DNA of 35,000 bases from Chrysomallon squamiferum (GCA_012295275.1 CM022665.1:47419602-47454601), one strand, 5' to 3'; positions 1-10,577 are shown, counted from the first letter of the stretch. Numbers and translations: made by a program. Notes: generated by a model from the sequence alone, not told the origin.

Positions 1-27
1 TCTCTCTCTCTCTCTCAGCTTTATATA

Positions 28-87
<60 letters not shown>

Positions 88-127
88 CATGTGTGTTTCT
101 TTCTCAGCTTTGTAAATAAATGTGTGT

Positions 128-206
<79 letters not shown>

Positions 207-270
207 CTCCATATATATATATATATATATTTCTATTCTTTATATATAAATGTGTGTGTGTGTGTGTTTC
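1..270. repeat. Compound (TC)n-(TA)n-(TG)n block with three-fold internal repetition
   Basis: Long TC runs (32-68, 131-198) alternate with TA runs (69-87, 211-230) and TG runs (121-130, 251-267). The linker TCTCAGCTTT followed by an RTAWATAAAT-like stretch occurs near 12-31 and 102-121, and a relative of it lies near 234-250. The microsatellite therefore seems to have been copied as a larger unit of about 90-130 bp. Open frames here are RERE or SLSL translations of the repeat and are not genes. Confidence 0.95.
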
Positions 271-386
271 TTGTATTCTTCACCTCATAAGAAGTGGACA
301 GACTTTGCTGACGTTTATACCTTGCTTTTATTAAATATTACAATCGACACGGTAACAACTATTACCAGCATTAAAATTTTAAAATC
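271..386. other. Short unique stretch, nothing recognised
   Basis: This is ordinary AT-rich sequence between two simple-repeat blocks. No motif, RNA gene or coding signal was found. Confidence 0.5.
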
Positions 387-401
387 TTTCTCTCTCTCTC
401 T

Positions 402-432
<31 letters not shown>

Positions 433-441
433 GTTTTGTTT
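387..441. repeat. (CT)n followed by poly(T)
   Basis: About nine CT units run into 28 consecutive T (405-432) and then a TTTTG-rich tail. The T run could be the reverse complement of a retroposon poly(A) tail, but no body was recognised to its right. Confidence 0.9.
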
Positions 442-660
442 TATAAACGTCTTCATCTCTCCATCAACATCATCGTCGTCATCGTCGTCGATATTATTAG
501 AAGTGTCAACATGGTTTAACTCATGCACAGAGAATGTCTCTTACTAAGCGGCTGGCTTACACAGTTCGAATATTCGAGTGTGTCACCAATAACAGGTGTG
601 ACACGAGTGTGTCACCAGTCTGTATGTACGTGCAGACGAACTGTGAATATAATATTATAT
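442..660. other. Unique stretch with GTC-rich tract and a 14-bp direct repeat
   Basis: Positions 466-490 are an imperfect CATCGTCGT repeat. CGAGTGTGTCACCA occurs exactly at 575-588 and 604-617. Between the copies lies GGTGTGACAC, a near inverse of GTGTCACC, so the 45-bp patch combines direct and inverted repetition of a GTGTCACC core. No gene is recognised. Confidence 0.6.
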
Positions 661-885
661 ATATATGTATGTTTGTATGTGTGTGTGTGTATGTATAGTA
701 TGTATATGTCTGTGTGTGTGTCTGTGTATGTATGTATGTATATATATGTGTATACGTACGTATGTATGTATGTGTGTGTGTGTGTATGTATGTATGTGTA
801 TGTATGTATTGTGTAAACACACACATGTATTCATATACAGACATGTACGCAGGCATGTGTGTATACATGTTGACACACGCGCGCC

Positions 886-916
<31 letters not shown>
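661..916. repeat. (TATG)n/(TG)n field ending in (CA)n
   Basis: Interspersed TATG, TGTG and TACG units run from 661 to about 826. After a partly unique bridge, a pure CA run follows at 889-916. TG-type and CA-type tracts lie on the same strand and could pair with each other in single-stranded DNA. The overlapping CVCV and HTHT reading frames are repeat artefacts. Confidence 0.9.
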
Positions 917-918
<2 letters not shown>

Positions 919-1169
919 ATCCCCACTCCCACACCCATCCGCACACCCAGCGTTCAGAAATGCGACAAGAGGCTAGAAAAATCTGATGACGTCACCAGAG
1001 TATGTAAGCTATTTGTCATATCTATTGTTCATTATATCTGATAGCAGACCTCGGTGTGGTAGCATGCAGCTGGTACGATGACGTCTTATCAGAGTTATTT
1101 CTGATATTCGTCTGCTGTGATATCTGTCTCGTTTCTAAAGCCGTTTTGTTCTTGTTGTCACCTTCAGCT
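917..1169. other. Unique stretch carrying a perfect CRE palindrome
   Basis: TGACGTCA lies at 987-994 and a 7/8 match, TGACGTCT, near 1079-1086. AGCAGAC (about 1042) and GTCTGCT (about 1110) can pair as a loose hairpin. No coding signal was found. Confidence 0.5.
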
Positions 1170-1260
1170 TTTTTATTTATTTATTTATTTTTTTATTTAT
1201 TTATTTATTTATTATTTATTTTTTGTTAATTATTATCATTATTATTATTTATTATTATTA

Positions 1261-1339
<79 letters not shown>

Positions 1340-1340
1340 T
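1170..1340. repeat. (TTTA)n then (TTA)n array
   Basis: About 170 bp of TTTA units pass into TTA/ATT units with few interruptions. The ORF across it is poly-Ile/Tyr and is not a gene. Confidence 0.95.
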
Positions 1341-1408
1341 CCCCGCCCCTGCTGGATATTAAAACAAAAAAATAAAAGATATTTGAATAGTTTGGTTATG
1401 GAAACCAC

Positions 1409-1474
1409 AGACACACACACACACACATACACCACCACCACAACCACAACCACAAACCACAACCACCACCACAC
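1409..1474. repeat. (AC)n merging into (ACC/ACA)n
   Basis: An AC run of about ten units passes into degenerate ACC, AACC and CCA units, free of G throughout. Confidence 0.85.
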
Positions 1475-2187
1475 CGTCTATTTGGGCATTTATTCAGAGA
1501 TACGTATGCGTCATTTAATCACTGAAAAAAAAAAACAAAACAATAAAATAAAAAAATTATAATAAGAATAACAATCACAGTTTTGTTAATCATAAACCTC
1601 TGACACTGGTTTCTGTATTGTTTTCAGTCTATTTGTTTTTGGTTTGTTTTATACTAAGATTAATTTTCTTTGTGAACAAACATTAAAAAAAAAAAAAAAT
1701 CGATTAGTTCAATGAACTTGAAAGATATGTTTTAAAAAATCTAAACTTTGTCGTTCAGTTGGGCTGCCTCTGACGTCACAACAGACCCAACCATGAACTG
1801 CTGAGCTATGATGACAGACACCGTGCACCAGTTACCTCGGTTGGGTTAATCAAGTGCATTTGTGACAAAAAAACCGTTCAATCAGAGAAACATTTGATTA
1901 TTTGTACTTGTTAAATAATATTAATGTGTTTGTTTGTTTTGTTTTTTAATTCTTTAATTTTTTTATTTTTACGTTTTACTTTTTTTTATTATTATTATTA
2001 TTTATTATTATTATTTTATTATTTTATTTTTTTAAGGAGTATATCTATTTGCTATATTTACTTTAAATTAAAGCTATCAAAAAATCTTTAGATGTGTGTT
2101 GCTTATTTTTCTCTATTCAGCTCCCCACCCCTTTTTGCACTTAAACGAATAAAGGAAAAACAAGCATGGGGTAATATTTTTAACTAC
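1475..2187. other. AT-rich unique stretch with a CRE and an inverted repeat
   Basis: TGACGTCA is at 1771-1778, inside an inverted repeat formed by GTTGGG (about 1758) and CCCAAC (about 1786). Short poly(A) lies near 1685-1699 and a T-rich/ATT tract at about 1930-2035. No gene or RNA was recognised. Confidence 0.5.
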
Positions 2188-2350
2188 AAAAAAAAAAAAA
2201 AAAAAAAAAAAAAATTATTCAAACATTACAATAAACAGTCCTTTTTAGCTACGACGTTCTATTTTTTTTTTATTATTATATTAAATATATCGTTCATTTA
2301 CGTAACTGCATATTTTGATGCAGTCCCATCCCAACTTTGAATTCTTTGAG

Positions 2351-2383
<33 letters not shown>

Positions 2384-2682
2384 AAACATCCATATGACTA
2401 AACTTACAATGCAGTCTCTGACGTATGTGTTTCAGGACACTAAGTTTAAACGGATATCAGCTGATACTAGGTCTAGGATTGTTAATTAAGCTGAGTGACT
2501 TTTAATAACAATTTTCATTTTAAATATATATATATATATTAATATAACATCGTGTTTACTCGATTCTGATAACTTCAAATACAAAAAAAAAAATTTTTGA
2601 GGCCGAGTTCGTAGCGGAACGGAATATCCATGTCAGAACTGCACAGAATAGATCATACGTTTTTTTTTTTTTTTTTTTTTTT
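2188..2682. other. Homopolymer and TA tracts in unique sequence
   Basis: There is poly(A) at 2188-2214, (TA)n at 2351-2379 and 2523-2540, and poly(T) at 2660-2682. The sequence between them is unremarkable and carries no recognisable feature. Confidence 0.7.
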
Positions 2683-2806
2683 GACAAGTGAACACTGAAA
2701 CCATTTTAATATTATCCGTTAAGCGTCTTAATTAGATAGAATGATAAGAGAGATGCAACCTGTTCTGGTTTCGCTGTATTTGTTTGTTCTTAATGGTGGA
2801 AAAGAC

Positions 2807-2890
2807 TTTTTTTTTTTTTTTTTTTCCTTTAGGAGATGCGATCTAGCAATCCAACAGTCCAATGCTCCTTGAAACGAAGAGTCTAAGTTT
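2807..2890 (-). mobile_element. tRNA-like retroposon (SINE) head with poly(A) tail, tentative
   Basis: Read on the minus strand, the segment contains GAGCATTGGACTGTTGGATT, which resembles the D-arm end and anticodon arm of tRNA-derived SINEs. It is followed by a B-box-like AGATCGCATCTCC. About 14 bases later on that strand comes a run of 19 A (plus-strand T at 2807-2825). Tail after a Pol III-like head is the layout expected of a short SINE. The A box is weak and I could not establish target-site duplications, so a chance match beside a T tract remains possible. Confidence 0.35.
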
Positions 2891-2947
2891 AAGAAAGATT
2901 ATCTAGAGGTTGAACCCGAGAAAGAAAGAAAGAAAAATAGAGAAAAA

Positions 2948-2951
<4 letters not shown>

Positions 2952-2997
<46 letters not shown>
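2952..2997. repeat. (GA)23 array
   Basis: A pure GA run preceded by purine-only GAAAGAAAGAAA sequence, making a purine-rich tract of about 85 bp on the plus strand. Confidence 0.97.
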
Positions 2998-2999
<2 letters not shown>

Positions 3000-3349
3000 T
3001 ATAATTTAAAGTGCTGTTTGACAGTGTTAAGCTGACTCTAACCCAGTCCTCAGAGATACGAGTGTAACCACGTGTTCTTTCACAAAGAAGATATAATTAT
3101 ATATATTTAAATTTTTTTTTTTTTCTTTTCTTCACGTGAAACACCACTGTCGTCGTTTTCAGTACTTACAACTACAAAGAGCTGAACTCTTGCTTGTTGA
3201 GGTTAGTCGTCGTTGCAGTTGTATTTACTTTCTCATGCTTGCACTACGACGACGAGGTCATCTTCATCATTTCCTCCACTTGCCACTGTGTTTGATGTCG
3301 TACTTTACAGTTTCTCTGTTTGTGTAACTCGGCCACTGACAGGCTCTCT
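2998..3349. other. Unique stretch with two E-boxes
   Basis: CACGTG occurs at 3069-3074 and 3133-3138. The second lies inside the 10-bp palindrome TTCACGTGAA. A T run lies at about 3112-3124. No gene was recognised. Confidence 0.5.
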
Positions 3350-3359
3350 CATTCATTCA

Positions 3360-3392
<33 letters not shown>

Positions 3393-3639
3393 ATTTTCTC
3401 TCTCCTCTCATTCTCTCTCTCATTTCTCTCTCATTCTTTCTCTCATTCTTTGTTCGTTTATCTGTCTGCCTCTCTTATTCTTTCTATTTATTTCATTCTT
3501 TCTGTCTCTATATCTCGTACGTTTTTTCATCATTTCTATTTGTCCCTTTCTTTCTCATTCTCTTTTTCTGTCGTTCTCGTTCTCTTTATTTTTTTCTCTC
3601 ACTCGTAATCAGTAAAAGAATCTTAGTTTGTATTGTTAT

Positions 3640-3705
<66 letters not shown>
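3350..3705. repeat. Pyrimidine-rich CT field and pure (CT)32
   Basis: Degenerate TC/TTC/TTTC repeats occupy 3350-3600, and a pure CT array follows at 3641-3705. The overlapping 131-aa and 175-aa frames are Ser/Leu/Phe translations of it. Confidence 0.95.
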
Positions 3706-3707
<2 letters not shown>

Positions 3708-4091
3708 CCCCCAATATTATCTTCATTTTCTGCTATATTTTATCAAACATAAATATGCACTATCATTATCATCATCATCGTCATCATTATCGTCATATTC
3801 ATGTTCATTATAATGATAACAATTCATATTATTATTTGATAAAATAGACCAGTTAAAGTTTCAACATGACTGTACTTTGTAAAGTCGACTCTGTTGTTAA
3901 ACGTTAAGCTTTATCTTGTACATATTCATTAATTATCTGACCTTTGGGTCACGATGTTGTTGTTTTTTGTTGACACTTACAAATTAATCGATGACAGCAA
4001 ATATAAAACAAATATAAAAACGGATTCAGGCAGCAAAAGGGTTAACACCTTTAGTGGCCCATAATCGTGCAGCCCATTTAAAATTAATACG
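3706..4091. other. Unique stretch with degenerate (ATC)n
   Basis: An ATC/ATT/GTC trinucleotide tract lies at about 3758-3800. The rest is AT-rich and featureless. Confidence 0.6.
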
Positions 4092-5190
4092 TTTTTTTTT
4101 TTTTTTTTTTTTTTCTTTTTTTTTTGAGAAATTGCGCTGCTAGCATTTTTACTTTGTATATTGCTTTGTCTGCAGTTTTCAAATTTTAACCCGCCTATTT
4201 GTATACCCCACCAAGATTTAACCACTAATGTCAAATGACGTGGTGTAATCTCGTTTTCAACTGACCTTGCCATCAGCGGCCATAAAAATCAGGCGTGCGT
4301 AACTGTCAGCAGACGTCGTTATGTCCTTAAAAAAGATAAAGAAAAATCACTGAAAAAACAATGAAGACGTGCTAAATATAGGTAATATTATAGCCAGAGT
4401 GTTAAGAAAAAATCTTTTATTATTGCTTGGCATTTTTTTCTTTTTTTTTTTTTTTTTGGAAAAATAATGCTGAAAGATAAAAAAAAGGTATCTGTGTTTG
4501 AGTTTCGTGTGCAATGAAAATTAAAAATAGTCTCGATTGTTCAGTAATTTGTTATTCTGAACTGTTAACAGTTTTTGTCACGTTCGACTGATATCAATCA
4601 AATATAATTCTGAGAGTGAGTGAGAGAAGGATTAAAGTTATATATATATATATAAAGTGAATGAAACAAAATAATGTGGAAAAAAAATAACAACAAAAAA
4701 ACTCTTTAGATGGGACGTAGTAACAGTTAATATTACTGTCATTACATGAAAGAACATAAATAAACAGCAAGGTACAGGAATTCTGAATAATAATTATAAA
4801 TAAAGACAGGCAGTCAGAGAGTAAGTAATTAATATAGTCTCTAATTTGATGTTATATAATCTTTGGCTACATCTGGAAGACAGAGATGAAAAATAAATTT
4901 AATGTGACTATAATTTGCACGGGCTATTAACATGTCAACTGTTTCCCTTTTTGCTTTTAGCCGAGTCTGCAAGATTTCATTCATTAGCCTGAGGAAAGTT
5001 AGTTACGGTGCAAGCTTCTAAAGGAGAAAACCTCGACGCGCGCTGGACTTGATGGTCCAGGCTAGCTTCAGAAAAACGAAAATTACCGCTTAGCCAAGTA
5101 TAATTATAATAAATTACATTTTAAGAGAAATTCTGAAATAAAGTTTACATACAGATCTGTAATTTAATTCCTTAACACTTTAAAAGTAGG
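4092..5190. other. Long AT-rich unique stretch with poly(T) tracts
   Basis: T runs occur at 4092-4125 and about 4437-4457. A GC-richer patch at 5030-5075 contains a tRNA-like stem-loop. No coding segment was recognised on either strand. Confidence 0.5.
5048..5080 (+). other. Stem-loop resembling a tRNA anticodon arm
   Basis: GCGCTGGACTTGATGGTCCA resembles the GCGTTGGACTTGA stretch of serine tRNAs. CTGGAC and GTCCAG form a perfect 6-bp stem with loop TTGATG. No convincing A box lies upstream and no GGTTCGA-type T arm lies downstream, so this is not a functional tRNA. It could be a fragment of a tRNA-derived SINE or chance. Confidence 0.2.
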
Positions 5191-5603
5191 GGAAAAAAAA
5201 AAAAAAAAAAAAGTGAAAAGAAGATAAAGTAAATATTTAATTAAAAAAGAAATGCGAAAAAAAAAAAAAAAAAAATTAAATTAAAAAATAAAAATAAACA
5301 CGGACAATATGGAAGAAATGAAGTGAGAGAAAAATAGCAACACACATACACACAGACGGACTATTTACGATTTCTAGATTAAGGTGGCACGAAATTAAAA
5401 ATGAATGCGGGTACTGTATGCAAACATAGGTTTAAATAAATTACAGCATGCCGTCACTAAATGCGCGTGCACATCCACACACACATCATGATCAGTTAAA
5501 AATATAATCTAGTAGTGTCATTTTGCTTTACCGGCATTTGTCTGAAATCTGAAGCAAAGGTCATAATATAGGTTTTTGTTTGTTTACCACTATAATCAAG
5601 ATA
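5191..5603. other. A-rich unique stretch
   Basis: Poly(A) tracts lie at about 5191-5211 and 5257-5275, with A/T-only sequence between them. The remainder is unique and no gene is visible. Confidence 0.6.
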
Positions 5604-5652
<49 letters not shown>

Positions 5653-5815
5653 GAGACAACAACAGTAATAATAACAAAAAAATAACTATAACAATAACAA
5701 CAACAACAACAACAAAAATAATAATACTTTTAAACAAAGATGGAATAAACAGTTGTTAAGAAATCTCTCTCTCTCTGTTTCTCTTGCACAACCCCCACAC
5801 ACACACACACACACA
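5604..5815. repeat. (AAT)15, (CAA)n, short CT and (CA)n tracts
   Basis: A pure AAT array at 5604-5650 decays into AAC/CAA units (to about 5716). A short CT tract follows near 5764-5783 and a CA run at 5797-5815. Confidence 0.9.
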
Positions 5816-6036
5816 GGACCCACATCTCTCTCGTGACCTCAAAGTGACATCCATTTACTAAAACAGTAAAACAACATCAAACTGTTCTGCAAGTTCAACG
5901 TTTTGTTAAAACCGTGTTTATCTTGAAACAAATCAACAATAAAGATTACACGAGAAGAAAGTTAGTTTTGTTGTAATGTGTTAAAAAATATTCCCGCGGG
6001 CTACCATTTTATAAAACAGGAATAAAATCCGTATCT
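5816..6036. other. Unique AT-rich stretch
   Basis: No repeat, coding or RNA signal was found. It leads into the YY1-like/E-box pair. Confidence 0.5.
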
Positions 6037-6063
6037 GGCGGCCATTTTCTTAAATCACGTGAT
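6037..6063 (+). promoter_or_regulatory. YY1-like site next to palindromic E-box, candidate element
   Basis: GGCGGCCATTTT at 6037-6048 fits the CCATNTT core with GC flank bound by YY1-type zinc fingers. Five bases later comes the palindrome ATCACGTGAT (6054-6063) with the bHLH core CACGTG. A similar arrangement recurs at 24753-24772. Motif identity is seen directly; regulatory function is inference. Confidence 0.3.
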
Positions 6064-6323
6064 GTTTGTGTATAACCTTTAATTATACTGCATGGAACAG
6101 TTTAAGGAACACTTCTATTTTGCTTTTTGAATAAAAAAAAAAAATCAAAGTATTTCTAATGAAAGAAATGTTTTACTACTACTATTTCTACTGGTTAAAA
6201 CTTTAAACTCATTTTAAACCGAGTTTGTACGTTGCGAGTGTATGTGTAATTTAGAATGTGTGTTTAGGAAGAGGCTGTATGCTGAACGTTTATCTTTTAT
6301 TATATATTGATAACGATGATGAA
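6064..6323. other. Unique AT-rich stretch
   Basis: A short poly(A) tract lies near 6132-6143. Nothing else was recognised. Confidence 0.5.
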
Positions 6324-6369
<46 letters not shown>

Positions 6370-6500
6370 TTATTTTTCTTCTTCTTTTATCGTTAAAATT
6401 AATACTGCTGCTGCAACCTGTACTACTACTACTACTACTACAGTATTATTAATTAATTATCTATCTGTCTGTCTGTGTATCCTATCTATCTTTCTGTCTC
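6324..6500. repeat. (ATT)15, (TAC)7 and CTAT/CTGT tracts
   Basis: Pure ATT at 6324-6370, TAC at 6421-6440, then degenerate tetranucleotides CTAT and CTGT to about 6500. Confidence 0.9.
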
Positions 6501-6728
6501 TGTACGTTTAACATCAGTGTTGTAAGATTAGAGTGAACACTGTTTTTTTGTGTGTTTTTTTTACTGTGGAGTTTACAAAGAAAGTAGACCAGTTTTAGAA
6601 CGAATGTTCTGACCTACTAGTAGGTAGAAACGAAGTTAGAAAACAAAGATAATTTATACTAGCGATATTCACCGAGTGTATCCAGTGAGCACGAGCCATG
6701 ACGTCGATCTTGTCGTTGTCGTGGTGAC
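6501..6728. other. Unique stretch
   Basis: No feature was recognised apart from a 7/8 CRE match (TGACGTCG) near 6700-6707. Confidence 0.5.
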
Positions 6729-6751
6729 AGGTCACAGGAGTTCAAAGGTCA
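6729..6751 (+). promoter_or_regulatory. Nuclear-receptor-type DR1 site with extra half-site
   Basis: AGGTCA (6729-6734) is followed by AGTTCAAAGGTCA (6739-6751), a direct repeat of the hormone-receptor half-site spaced by one base (DR1), as bound by HNF4/RXR-family receptors. It sits in a GC-richer 200-bp patch (about 6690-6880) that also carries CACGTG at 6812-6817. The match is exact to the family consensus but could arise by chance. Confidence 0.3.
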
Positions 6752-7477
6752 GACAGCTGAGTGGACAAAGTGAGCGTGTCATACCCATAACGCTGTCTGG
6801 AGTTAATCAATCACGTGCATCACCCCTCCCACTCCAGGGACGGATCCGAGGGTGTGTCGGGTGGAGACGCAAATGATGTTAATTTCTGTCTTTAACAAAT
6901 GTTTTCATTGATGAATCAAAACATTTACATTTCGATAGCTATATTCACACATAACGAAATCCACCCCGTTCTGAAATGATGGTTCCTCTACCTGCTGACC
7001 ACCACCCCCACCACCCACCCGCCTGCAATTCACTACCGAGGTAGTATTTGTCTCGAAAGATTCCAGAATGTAGTAATTTACATTTGGCTCCGTATCACTT
7101 GAAAAATAAAGATTTTTTAAGTGAAAGACTGCGGTTAAAGAAAGTGGAATTTAAAAAAAGAAAGAAAAGTCAAGCGCTGAAGCTGAAATGAAAAGAAAGG
7201 TCAATAATCTCACGCGCTGGAGGCAGACGGACTAAGACAGGATTGCAGATGGTGTGTGCGAATCGACACGTCTGTTAAAAGATGTCTGTCACATTGCTTA
7301 AGGTTATGCACAATCGACATGTTAAAATTAAACGTTCAGAATCTTACTCAACTCTGCGACCGGTATTTTGTAATAATTATTTCATACAACACTGCTAAAA
7401 CTTCAGGTTTCAACAGCGTGTCATTTAGCAACATTTCAACCCATATAAATTACTTTAACCTATATCTATATCTATAT

Positions 7478-7480
<3 letters not shown>
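6752..7480. other. Unique stretch, no gene recognised
   Basis: A C-rich CCACCCCCACC-type patch lies near 7000-7020 and A-rich sequence near 7100-7170. The 66-aa frame over 6676-6876 lacks any recognised motif and I do not call it a gene. Confidence 0.5.

Positions 7481-7564
<84 letters not shown>
7481..7564. repeat. (TA)22 joined to (GA)20
   Basis: TA at 7481-7524 passes directly into GA at 7524-7564. Confidence 0.97.
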
Positions 7565-7565
<1 letters not shown>

Positions 7566-7820
7566 GATATTATATATATATTTGAATGTATGTAATGTAT
7601 AAGCCTATATACTTAATATCTTTATTTGAGTGTACGTTCAAATATTTGTATGTGTATGTAAATGTATATATACTTTATTTATATACGAATGTATGTGTGT
7701 ATGTATATATGTGTCTGTGTATGTGAATACTATGTATGAATGTATATATGTATGTATATATGTATGTATTACGTATATTATTTTTTAAATGTGAATTTTT
7801 GTATGTACATATATCTGATA
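7565..7820. repeat. Degenerate TATG/TGTA field
   Basis: TATG, TGTATA and ATGTAT units recur throughout with many interruptions. Confidence 0.8.
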
Positions 7821-7849
7821 CAGAGAGAGAGAGAGAAAGAGACAGCGAC

Positions 7850-7930
<81 letters not shown>
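7821..7930. repeat. (GA)n array, 74-bp pure core
   Basis: An imperfect start (7821-7850) leads to a pure GA run at 7857-7930. Confidence 0.97.
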
Positions 7931-7934
<4 letters not shown>

Positions 7935-8461
7935 CTCCAGATGTGTCGGAACACTTCCTGTCATTGCTGTTGGGGTCAAGTCTCAGCAGATTAATTATGT
8001 CTCACACTTCCTCCCTCGCTTCTACATTCCGTGCACGAGATTAATGAGCAGCTTTGTCCCCAGTGTAGCAGGCTCTTCGTCGCTGTCTTCTTTCTCAGCG
8101 GAGACAGAATTTGTTCGTTTGACCGATGTTCATTCGGCTTCACTTTCCGTAACGAATATGGCAAGTCAGTGAATTTGTTCGAGTTTTCAAAACTAACGTT
8201 ATTGGAGCAGTTATAATTGTGTTGTTTTGAGGAATAATTCAGTACTCAGTCTGTTTTCTTTCGCAATTATTTGTTAATCTTTAAGTCTGTGGAAGTGGTT
8301 CAGAATTTCAACTGTAGTTTTTATGACAAATGTTTTTCCTTCGCCGTTTTCATCTCAAACGATTGTTGTTAGCGTCGTCAAGCAACGTACTCCAAATAAA
8401 TGACGTCATACAGCAGATTGGAATTATTTCCCTTCCGTCTTTTAATAATACGTCATTACTT
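7931..8461. other. Unique stretch with CRE palindrome
   Basis: TGACGTCA is at 8401-8408. A 61-aa frame at 8031-8216 has complex composition but no recognised domain, so I leave it uncalled. Confidence 0.5.
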
Positions 8462-8482
8462 TATATATATATATATATATAT
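8462..8482. repeat. (TA)10 tract
   Basis: A pure TA run within AT-rich unique DNA that continues to about 8679. Confidence 0.9.
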
Positions 8483-8679
8483 AAATACATTTTAAAGCTA
8501 GGAATATTCCGTTCCTTTAACAAATCTATGCAACTGTAACTTAATTAATTATTGATAATTACAGTCATATTAAATTATAAAATGCCAAATTTCATGGGTA
8601 CAATATTTTAGGAATAATTCATTCGTATAAATTAGATAAGAAACATCTGTTTAGCAATCCTTCGTCCACAAATGTTTGT

Positions 8680-8780
8680 ATTTATTTATTTATTTATTAG
8701 TATTATTATTAGCAGTAGTAATAATAGTAGTAATAGAAGCAGCAGCAGTAGTGGTGGTGGTAGTAGTAGTAGTGGTAGTG

Positions 8781-8826
<46 letters not shown>

Positions 8827-8868
8827 TGGTAGTAGTAGTAGTAGTAGTAATTGTAGTAGTAGTAGTAA
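8680..8868. repeat. (TTTA)n then (AGT)n array with GGT variants
   Basis: TTTA units at 8680-8698 are followed by about 165 bp of AGT units with GGT, AAT and AGC variants. Poly-Ser and poly-Val frames across it are artefacts. Confidence 0.95.
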
Positions 8869-9115
8869 TGTAAGTAAAATATTTTTGGTTAGTTTGCTGA
8901 AATAATAACTTCAGTATTAAGCTCTGTTATATGTCTGTATGTCTGTGTATTTGGGTGTCCATATTTGTTTGTATCTATATATATCTGTGTTTGTGTGCAT
9001 ATATTATATGTGTGCGTGTATACGAATAAGAATAAAAACCGGTATTCGTTTTAATTAAATAAATAAAAATATACTTGTATTGGTATGTGTATGTATATAT
9101 TTGTGTGGTGTGTAT

Positions 9116-9224
<109 letters not shown>

Positions 9225-9462
9225 CAGAGCTAAATAGCTATTCTGGAGTTATTTATAAGTGGACGGTTCAGCTGTATCTGATATTGTAATTTAAGTTAAT
9301 GGCTGTTCTGACTTGGAATGAATCTGGAGCAATTTTCTTTGACATAGTTATCAGCAGAGTTAAATGTCTGCATTTTCCAGCTGTGAGACATTTAAACACA
9401 GACTGCTGATAAGTTGAATGTTTGCAGATTGACTTAAATCTGAACAATTTCCCAATCATTCC
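9225..9462. other. Unique stretch
   Basis: Complex sequence with no recognisable gene. The minus-strand 63-aa frame here has no identifiable motif. Confidence 0.5.
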
Positions 9463-9485
9463 AAAAAAAAAAAAAAAAAAAAATA

Positions 9486-9517
<32 letters not shown>

Positions 9518-9690
9518 TAATAACAATAATAATTACTAATAAATAAAATTAAAAAAAAGAATGAATAAATAAAAAATAAAAAAAATTAAAAATTAAAAAA
9601 TAAATAATAAAAATATAAATGTAAATATAAATAAATAAATAAATAATAAAAACATAAATATAAATAAATAAAGAAATAAAGAAAACGACA
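9463..9690. repeat. Poly(A), (AAT)n and (AAAT)n field
   Basis: Poly(A) at 9463-9482 runs into AAT units and then degenerate AAAT/AAATA units. The tract is almost free of C and G. Confidence 0.9.
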
Positions 9691-10105
9691 GAAAACTTTA
9701 GATTAAAAAGTCATTTATAACTATATCTTCGTGTAAGTGTTTCAGATCTCTTTTCAAATTCATATACACCAAAAATGCTCATAATATTAATGATTTTTTT
9801 TTGTTCTTCTTTTTAAAGTTTTGTAACAGATGGAGATTAAATCAAACGATGAGAAAATTCGTTCTTTCTGTCTTTCTTCCTCACAAATATGAACATATAT
9901 TCATACCATCATATTAACATATAAATAATACATGCATATACATGTACATGAACATACGTTTACACATAAAGAACACCCAAATATACACAAAACCACACAC
10001 ACATGCAGACACACATCATTTATTCAAGATAAATAAATAATAAAAATTGAAAAAAGAGAGAGAAAAAAAAAGAGAAGAATTTTTTATTTTTTAATTTCCA
10101 GTATA
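9691..10105. other. Unique AT-rich stretch
   Basis: Contains CATATACA/TACATG-type degenerate repeats at about 9890-10010 and an A/T-only patch at about 10050-10097. No gene was recognised. Confidence 0.5.
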
Positions 10106-10108
10106 CCG

Positions 10109-10501
10109 CTATACGAGAAATTCACCTATCACTGACACAAAACGAGATAGTAGTTTACTGGTTGTGGTATAAACAATGTTAGTGATCGCGGTGTACGGTA
10201 TATACACGGTGTATGCGATGGTTTGAGGGCGAATGCGATAAACGTGAAGATTTCTGACACAGCGACTTGGCAACTTGTCAAGACTGGGGTCGCTTGAAGC
10301 CGCTGCCAGGTGAACAAAACGAGAAAATGCTGAAGTTGTCGGAGTGGAGTTTCGTTCAGTGACTACAAGCCCGGCATGTCGAGAGATCGATCCCCAGTGC
10401 TGCCCTTTCTGACACGTTTCTATGGGAATGCATGTCAAAGGTTGTTTACGGGAAGGTTTGCATACAACATTTGTTTTCTGTTGTGCTAAATGACACTTCA
10501 C
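10109..10501 (-). other. Longest complex-composition open frame (130 codons), unidentified
   Basis: This minus-strand frame starts at an ATG ending at 10501 and is the longest in the window that is not made of simple repeats. I recognise no domain, signal peptide or membrane segment. Composition is mixed, with basic and hydroxyl residues. A 62-codon frame on the same strand overlaps it in another phase, so openness may merely reflect the higher GC here. A B-box-like GGATCGATCTC on the same strand (about 10380-10392), and A/T-rich sequence where a tail would fall (10081-10098), would also fit an old SINE-like retroposon. A genuine gene is unlikely without homology support. Confidence 0.15.
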
Positions 10502-10577
10502 CTCGCAGTGAGTTGAGATGAAGTAAGATTTAATTAGGTTGTTTTTAGTTGCAGTTTTTCAAGTGTTGGGTTATCTA

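Noticed and set aside
661-986. Overlapping Cys/Val- and His/Thr-rich frames on both strands
   Set aside because: They are TATG/TG/CA repeat translations without any complex-sequence core.
1741-1870. Possible tRNA around GGTTGGGTTAATC
   Set aside because: No arm pairs properly and the A box is absent; only the hairpin GTTGGG/CCCAAC is real.
7050-7075. Heat-shock element (TTCCAGAA with adjacent GAA)
   Set aside because: The third GAA unit is out of register by one base, so the array is not a proper HSE.
8672-8905. Ser-rich and Val-rich frames
   Set aside because: Both are read-through of the (AGT)n array in different phases.
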